Source: Chrysomallon squamiferum
Lineage: Eukaryota; Mollusca; Gastropoda; Neomphalida; Peltospiridae
NCBI GenBank assembly: GCA_012295275.1
Contig: CM022668.1
Coordinates: 10,741,863 to 10,754,362 of the forward strand
Reading direction: 5' to 3'
DNA: 12,500 bases
Under the pieces are notes generated by a model. That model did no database searches. It was not told the origin of the DNA and saw nothing but the letters and a program-made list of their open reading frames with translations. Positions 1-12,500 of this stretch are shown piece after piece; position 1 is the first letter of the stretch; each line of letters opens with the position of its first letter. A program made the translations under genes and the position numbers.

Positions 1-100
1 TGGTATATTTGTTATTGTGGTATATTTCAATGGCACGTAAGGATAAGTTCAGATTAATGTAATTTAAAAAAATGACAGATACATTTAAGTTCACACATGC

Positions 101-136
101 CCCCCCACACACACACACATATATATATACACACAC
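101..136. repeat. (CA)n/(TA)n tract at left edge
   Basis: Short C-run followed by CA and TA dinucleotides in the partial intron left of the last visible exon. A second TA/TG tract lies at about 514-592. Confidence 0.9.
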
Positions 137-188
137 TTTGAATACACACGCACGTACAAGGATTATGTGAAGAGATACAACAACTTAC

Positions 189-8211
<8,023 letters not shown>

Positions 8212-8230
8212 CTCAGTAAAAGCAAAATAC

Positions 8231-9113
8231 CTGTAAATACATAAGAACGTTCGTACGTACTACTACTACTATTATTACTATTTGTACTGCTATTTCTACT
8301 ACTAATGCTGATGTTACTTCAATTACTATCACAGTTATTGCTGCTGCTTTTGCTACTGCTACTGTTACTGCTACCAATACTACTAGTAATACTAATGTAC
8401 TACTGCTGAAGATATAGCTGACGTATTTCCCCCTCTACTTATTTATTTTTTAATGCCTGGTGGTTCTTTAAATACTTACTGCAACATCATTAATAAACGA
8501 AAACTAGAATCAAAGATACTGTTAAAGTTTATGTGTAGGGACTTTTTTTTATAAAATATTTTTTTTTGTTTTATTGTTTTCAGTGACGTACTATTGCTTG
8601 CAAAAAGTGTGACAATAAAATAAAACTGTTAGATACATTTACTATATCTAATCGATACTTTTTTGTTGTTATACTATCTAACTAAAATTGAACGCCCAAA
8701 CCATACCCTCTATCAAATTCATTATTATAGTATGTTAATATGGAAAATTATATGATCTGCTTAGTACATGTTTAAGAATGAAAATAATTCAGAAAATTAA
8801 TTATTTATTTATTTTTTATCCTCATATTTTGGTTAAAGGAAAGTCTAAAATGAAAGTCTGCTGTAAATTTTATTGTGTAACTAATAAATAAGAAAACATA
8901 TATATCCATACATGCACATACAAACATATATACATCAATACTGCGTGGTATAATTATTTCATTTGCAAATAAATAAATAAAGAAATAACGCCACTTTTAT
9001 TAATATTTATTAGAGGTAAAAATGTATTTTTAAAAAATCTTAATAATTAACTTTAAAAATAGAAAATTAAAATGAAATAATAAAATAAAGTAAAATAAAT
9101 CATTTTATCTTAC
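8231..9113. other. First intron of the minus-strand gene
   Basis: Starts with an imperfect (ACT)n/(TGCTAC) tract (about 8258-8400), then AT-rich non-repetitive sequence and (AAAT)-like words near 8970-9100. No further exon or RNA gene seen. Confidence 0.65.
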
Positions 9114-9236
9114 CTTAAAGTATTAGAGATATAGGTACAACAAAGCTATAATGAAATTATATTTCAAGTTGAAAAATAATACTTTCAGATCTATAAGAAA
9201 GTTCTTCAGTGAAGAAGAAAACAAATTCTCATCTTC
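9114..9236 (-). other. Probable 5' UTR first exon of the minus-strand FTP gene (start approximate)
   Basis: A consensus donor, AAG|GTAAGA, lies on the minus strand with the last exon base at 9114. It faces the acceptor at 8232-8231 of the signal-peptide exon. Immediately upstream (9237-9269) are promoter-like motifs. The only ATG seen here (minus strand, near 9235) opens a frame of about eight codons before a stop, so the exon is probably non-coding. The transcription start was not determined; the upper coordinate only marks where the CRE begins. Confidence 0.45.
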
Positions 9237-9269
9237 TGACGTCAGATGTTATTCCGGAAATTGCGTCAA
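9237..9269. promoter_or_regulatory. CRE/ETS/C-EBP-like motif cluster, putative minus-gene promoter
   Basis: Within 33 bp there is a perfect palindromic CRE, TGACGTCA (9237-9244), an ETS-type palindrome, TTCCGGAA (9252-9259), and TTGCGTCAA (9261-9269), whose complement contains TGACGCAA, a C/EBP-CRE chimeric site. The cluster lies just upstream of the probable first exon of the minus-strand gene. No TATA box was seen. Motifs are seen in the sequence; promoter function is inferred from position. Confidence 0.5.
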
Positions 9270-9310
9270 TATGGACCTACGACTCAGGGGAAGGGGGAGG
9301 CAACTGAGAA

Positions 9311-9347
<37 letters not shown>

Positions 9348-10210
9348 GCAGATTAACAATTATGGCAAACAGATTGACTGATAATAGTAAAATAAAATAG
9401 TTCTTTAAACTTGAATGTTGTATGAGTTTGTCTTCGAACAGTGAAAAATGTGTGTTTATAAATAAATGAACACATAAATAAATAAATAAAAATAAAATAA
9501 TAAACAAACAAATAAATAAATACAAACAAAAAAGTAACAAGCATATCTATTATAAATCTTAGTAAATAAATATTATTTACATGTTTATTTATCTATTTGG
9601 TGATTAATTTATTCCTGATGGTAACAACAACGAAAATGAATACAAAATTCTCTCTTTCTTTCTGTATCATTCTCTCCGTCAGTCTGTCTGTCTTACTGTC
9701 TGACTCTCTATCTCTTTCTCTGTCTCTCTCTGTCTCTTTCTTTTTCTGTGTCTGTCTGTATGTCTGTCTCTCTCTATCTCAATCTGCTTACGTTAAATTA
9801 TTTTAACAATTTTTCACTTCTGTCGCTACCTCTCTCTTGGCTGTCAGTATTCATACTAATTATTCGTTGTTTTATAGGAATCATTAGAGTTAATATTTCT
9901 CGTCCAGAATATAATTTAAACAAACAAACACTCAAACAAACAAACAAACGAATACAAAAATAAATAAATAAATAAATAAATAACTTGAAAAGTTAACTAA
10001 AAGTAAAACAAATAAATTGTTAAATAAAGGTTTAAACGAATACAAAATCTGAACAAATATACTAATTCCAATTTCCACTGAAAGCACACACACACACACA
10101 AAACAAAAAGCAAATCAGAAACAAATTATTAGTAATAATAAATAAACGTTATCAGTAAAATTAAATGAATAACAGTATAACGAAAAGTATTAACGCATCT
10201 TTCTCCAGGA
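9270..10210. other. Divergent intergenic interval between the two FTP genes
   Basis: Contains a G-rich patch (9286-9300), (AAT)n (about 9312-9346), (AAAT)n and AAAC words (about 9470-9530), the CT/TCTG tract and 48-bp repeat (9650-9831), (CAAA)n and (AAAT)n (about 9918-9984) and a short (CA)n at 10086-10101. No coding exon recognised. Both putative promoters face outward from it. Confidence 0.6.
9784..9831 (+). repeat. 48-bp dispersed repeat, copy 2, after a CT/TCTG tract
   Basis: Exact inverted match to 2701-2748, preceded by a degraded TCTC/TCTG tract (about 9650-9780). It lies in the divergent promoter interval between the two lectin genes. No flanking target-site duplication was recognised by eye. 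Confidence 0.8.
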
Positions 10211-10230
10211 TGACGTCAGAATATGACGTT
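10211..10230. promoter_or_regulatory. Paired CRE motifs, putative plus-gene promoter
   Basis: A perfect TGACGTCA at 10211-10218 is followed by TGACGTTA-type half-site sequence from 10224. Some 80 bp downstream is a consensus donor, GAG|GTAAGC. The same CRE palindrome marks the putative start of the divergent gene 974 bp to the left. No TATA box was seen. The role is inferred from spacing and from this mirror arrangement. Confidence 0.45.
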
Positions 10231-10308
10231 AGTTTCTCTTGCTTCTTGAGATCAGAACGCCACAGAAAAATTAATTTATAACAAATATTGTTGTACTTGT
10301 TCTCTGAG
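10231..10308 (+). other. Probable 5' UTR first exon of the plus-strand FTP gene (start approximate)
   Basis: The donor TCTGAG|GTAAGC ends a probable non-coding exon at 10308, pairing with the acceptor TTGTACAG at 11229 ahead of the signal-peptide exon. No ATG-led frame of useful length is seen in it. The start is arbitrary, placed just after the CRE motifs. Confidence 0.4.
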
Positions 10309-11188
10309 GTAAGCTAAAAGGTTTCGAGTTTAGGTCGACTTTTTGTACTAGTGTGGATAACACGTTAATTAGTTAACCCTTCTGAAATTAAATTAGCTTC
10401 TTTATTTTCTATGATAATTATATATTTGCATATTTTAATTCACGAGCTAGCTAAATGGTTAGGTTGGTCTCTGTGAAATGGCTTGTTTAATATGCCTGAA
10501 GAGTTGTTATACTTTAAGATTCATTCTTCTGTTGTAAATACTGTAGCTAGTACTTCTACTCTTTTACATGGTTTTCTTCTGTTGTTACGAAAGGATTCAT
10601 TAACTAGATCTGGCTTTGTTTTTTTGTTTTATTATTCTATTAGCTGCCCCCAATAACAAACTGCATTTTCAGATTAGGGGTAAAAAATTAAAGAAACAAA
10701 GAAACAAATATTCGTGGAGAGGCTTATAAAGTCTACTGCACTGTCAGCCGTACGAATCTAAACGTGTCTGGTTCCAGTGGTTTACATAAAAATGTGAAAC
10801 GTAAGAGTCAGACGCAAAGGCTAATTTCTGTCGTTATTAATTAAGGGTTGTCTATGTATTTATTTATTTATTTATTTATTGTTTTATATCCAGACAACCT
10901 GGTATTCAGTGATCAAATTGCAGCATGTTAGTATTTGTTGTATGATATTCTGGATGGGGTGGACAGTAGATGAATGACAAGTTTTACTTTCTCGAGCTAA
11001 CAGCGAACACTTTCACTGTGATGAAATTAATTTCAATTTTTACTATAGTGGAAATAGAAATAGCATATGCAATTTAGTATTACCATTTCATTCATATTAT
11101 TATTATTATTGTTATTATTGTTGTTGTTGTTGTTGTTGTTGTGTTGTTGTTGTTGTCGTTGCTGCTGTTGTAGCTGTAGTTATTGTTA

Positions 11189-11223
<35 letters not shown>

Positions 11224-11229
11224 GTACAG
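10309..11229. other. Probable first intron of the plus-strand gene
   Basis: Mostly non-repetitive AT-rich sequence, with (TTTA)n at about 10857-10880 and TTA/TTG triplets at about 11093-11224 that run directly into the acceptor and could serve as its pyrimidine tract. Poly-Asn/Thr frames across the triplets are artefacts. No other exon seen. Confidence 0.6.
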
Positions 11230-11306
11230 ATTACTAATATCAACAAAGACAAAAATGACAATTTTTCTGTGGTTCATAATTATATATGGATTAGTAAGAA
11301 AATGTG
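11230..11306 (+). CDS. Signal-peptide exon of the plus-strand FTP gene
   Basis: The acceptor TTGTACAG (ending 11229) is followed by 25 nt of UTR and an ATG at 11255 with A at -3. It encodes MTIFLWFIIIYGLVRKC plus one base before the donor G|GTGAGT (phase 1). Residues 3-13 are strongly hydrophobic, a secretion signal. The L-V-R-K-C ending corresponds to L-V-K-H-C in the divergent gene, so both signal exons probably derive from one ancestor. Splicing to 11766 creates an Ala codon followed by C-K-N-W-A-L. Confidence 0.78.
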
Positions 11307-12464
11307 GTGAGTAAATCTGTGTATATATGTTTTACATTTCTGTGGTAATTATATGTGTGTATTACAATGTGTTTTTTTAAATTTCAAAATTTTGTTTTTA
11401 TTAATTTACATTTGTTTCATATTATAGATCTGCACTTAATATAAATCATCCAGAAATGTGCACAAACCCAGACATGCATACTCACATTAAAATATACACA
11501 GACATAAAGTGACAGGAATAAGCTCAGATACGTACACACATCGTGACGAACGTATTTATAAGCACAATATCTCATGCAAATGTTAACAAAGAGAGAGACA
11601 CAATCATAACCTCAGATCCAGTCCCTACTTAGCATAAGACAACACACACATCTAAATCAAGGAACATAGCAATAATTATATATTTTTATATATTTGGATT
11701 TATATATTTGGATTTATATATTTTCTAAATATTTTTTCTGCTTTGTTTTTTTTCAAATGTTTTAGCGTGCAAAAACTGGGCACTATATAAGCCTGCGGAA
11801 CAGAGCAGTACACTGGTTCCTTACACGGCTCACAAAGCAGTTGATGGAAATAATAACTCGGATTTATATGAAAACAGTTGTTCGCACACCACAGCTGCTC
11901 ATCGTAATCCGTTCTGGATAGTAGATTTACAAACACATGTAACTGTAAAAGCAGTGGGAATTATACCACGTTCTGATTGTTGCCGTATGTAATCATTACA
12001 TAACACAGATAATACACACCTTCATAAACCCCAAGTTATACACACAGATCAATTACAAAGGAATAATCACGCCCCAACTAGAATATCCGTACGTCAATGT
12101 AAAGATAACATTAATAACTTCTCGCATATTAGAACATTAATGCAGGTAACGTATTATGATGCAGATCTGCGTTTAACTGTTTCATGTTTATATTTGTTCC
12201 CGTATTATGTGCATCATCATCAACAACAGTTTACTCAGAACACAATTTTCGTTTTCTTTTTAGCTGACAGGTCAAGCAGGTTACACATTGATGTGGGCAG
12301 AGTGAAAACAGATTACGATAGGTGTCTCTATCGTGAGCGTTCATTAGCTTTGAAATACCATCTGCTTAAATGTGACACACCTGTGCGAGGTAGATATGTC
12401 AGGATTAGAAGGATGGGATATGTTCTTGAATTGTGTGAAGTATTTGTGCTTGGGTATGAAAAAG
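11255..12464 (+). CDS. Secreted fucolectin-like (FTP) protein, 3' end outside window
   Basis: Spliced gene with coding exons 11255-11306, 11766-11984 and 12264-12464, all joined in phase 1 with an open frame of 157 residues before the final donor G|GTAAGT. Residues 1-17 are a signal peptide, 18-90 the FTP N-half and 91-157 the C-half. Motifs are NWALYKPAEQSST, KAVDGNNNS, ENSCSHT, NPFWIVDLQ, PRSDCC, CCPDR at the junction, GRYVRIRRMG and LCEVFVLGY. Unlike any domain of the minus-strand gene, it keeps all the candidate fucose contacts together: the His of SCxH, the Arg before SDCC, the vicinal Cys pair and the Arg that follows. It is thus the best candidate here for an active fucose-binding lectin. 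The donor at the right edge shows that more exons follow, and further FTP domains are possible. Confidence 0.85.
11307..11765. other. Second intron of the plus-strand gene
   Basis: AT-rich, with a short threefold repeat of TATATATTTGGATT-like words (about 11680-11720) ahead of the T-rich acceptor. No exon or RNA gene seen. Confidence 0.65.
11766..11984 (+). CDS. FTP N-terminal half exon, plus-strand gene
   Basis: 219 nt, the same length and phase (1-1) as the N-half exons on the other strand; acceptor GTTTTAG, donor C|GTATGT. It contains KNWALYKPAEQSST, HKAVDG, ENSCSHT, NPFWIVDL and IIPRSDCC. PWW is changed to PFW and RGD to RSD, both mild. The His of SCSH and the Arg of RSDCC are present. 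Confidence 0.92.
12264..12464 (+). CDS. FTP C-terminal half exon, plus-strand gene
   Basis: 201 nt, three codons shorter than the minus-gene sisters, phase 1-1; acceptor CTTTTTAG, donor G|GTAAGT. It contains DRSSRLHIDVG, DRCLY, LLKC, VRGRYVRIRRMG and LELCEVFVLGYEKG. The sister motif MYFEVL is replaced by LHIDVG. Confidence 0.92.
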
Positions 12465-12500
12465 GTAAGTAAAAGTATTAATGGTAATTTGAGTAGTTGC

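Noticed and set aside
9277-9540. Hydrophobic minus frames near the minus-gene promoter, possible signal peptide
   Set aside because: Produced by (AAT)n and (AAAT)n tracts; a better signal exon with correct phase and acceptor lies at 8211.
11700-11936. Minus frame of 78 codons
   Set aside because: Antisense shadow of the plus-strand FTP N-half exon, which has clear family motifs and splice sites.

Overview
This is animal (metazoan) nuclear DNA. It shows short phase-1 exons with GT-AG borders, long AT-rich introns and a heavy load of microsatellites. The lectin family, the TSP1 partner and the repeat style suggest a lophotrochozoan, perhaps a cephalopod mollusc, but the species assignment is only an inference.

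Two head-to-head genes of one family, each cut by a window edge, explain nearly all coding signal. The minus-strand gene runs from about 9235 leftwards: a 5' UTR exon (donor at 9114), a signal-peptide exon (ATG at 8211), then nine coding exons down to 189, leaving the window through a strong donor. These encode four fucolectin-type (FTP, eel fucolectin/tachylectin-4/pentraxin-1) domains, with one thrombospondin type 1 (TSP1) module between the third and fourth. Each FTP domain is split into an N-half exon (219 nt in three of four) and a C-half exon (210 nt). Every internal exon enters and leaves in phase 1, so the joined frame is open for about 647 residues.

The plus-strand gene mirrors it: a probable 5' UTR exon ending at 10308, a signal-peptide exon (ATG at 11255), an FTP N-half exon (11766-11984) and a C-half exon (12264-12464), leaving through a donor at the right edge. 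The signal-peptide exons of the two genes match in layout (acceptor, short UTR, ATG, hydrophobic core, L-V-basic-x-Cys, phase-1 donor). The roughly 1 kb between them carries a perfect CRE palindrome (TGACGTCA) just upstream of each probable first exon, which looks like a duplicated divergent promoter pair.

Introns hold (AG)n, (TTA)n, (TAC)n, poly-A and (AAAT)n tracts, and a 48-bp repeat next to a CT tract that recurs in inverted orientation 7 kb away. The third FTP domain's intron carries a 1.1-kb satellite of 24-bp monomers with three successive higher-order periods (48, 120, 72 bp), ending 15 bp from a splice donor.

The products are probably secreted, disulfide-bonded sugar-binding proteins of the kind used in innate recognition or mucus. 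Several domains have lost residues that bind fucose in the characterised eel lectin, so binding may be altered or absent in them. No RNA gene, CRISPR array or intact transposon was recognised.
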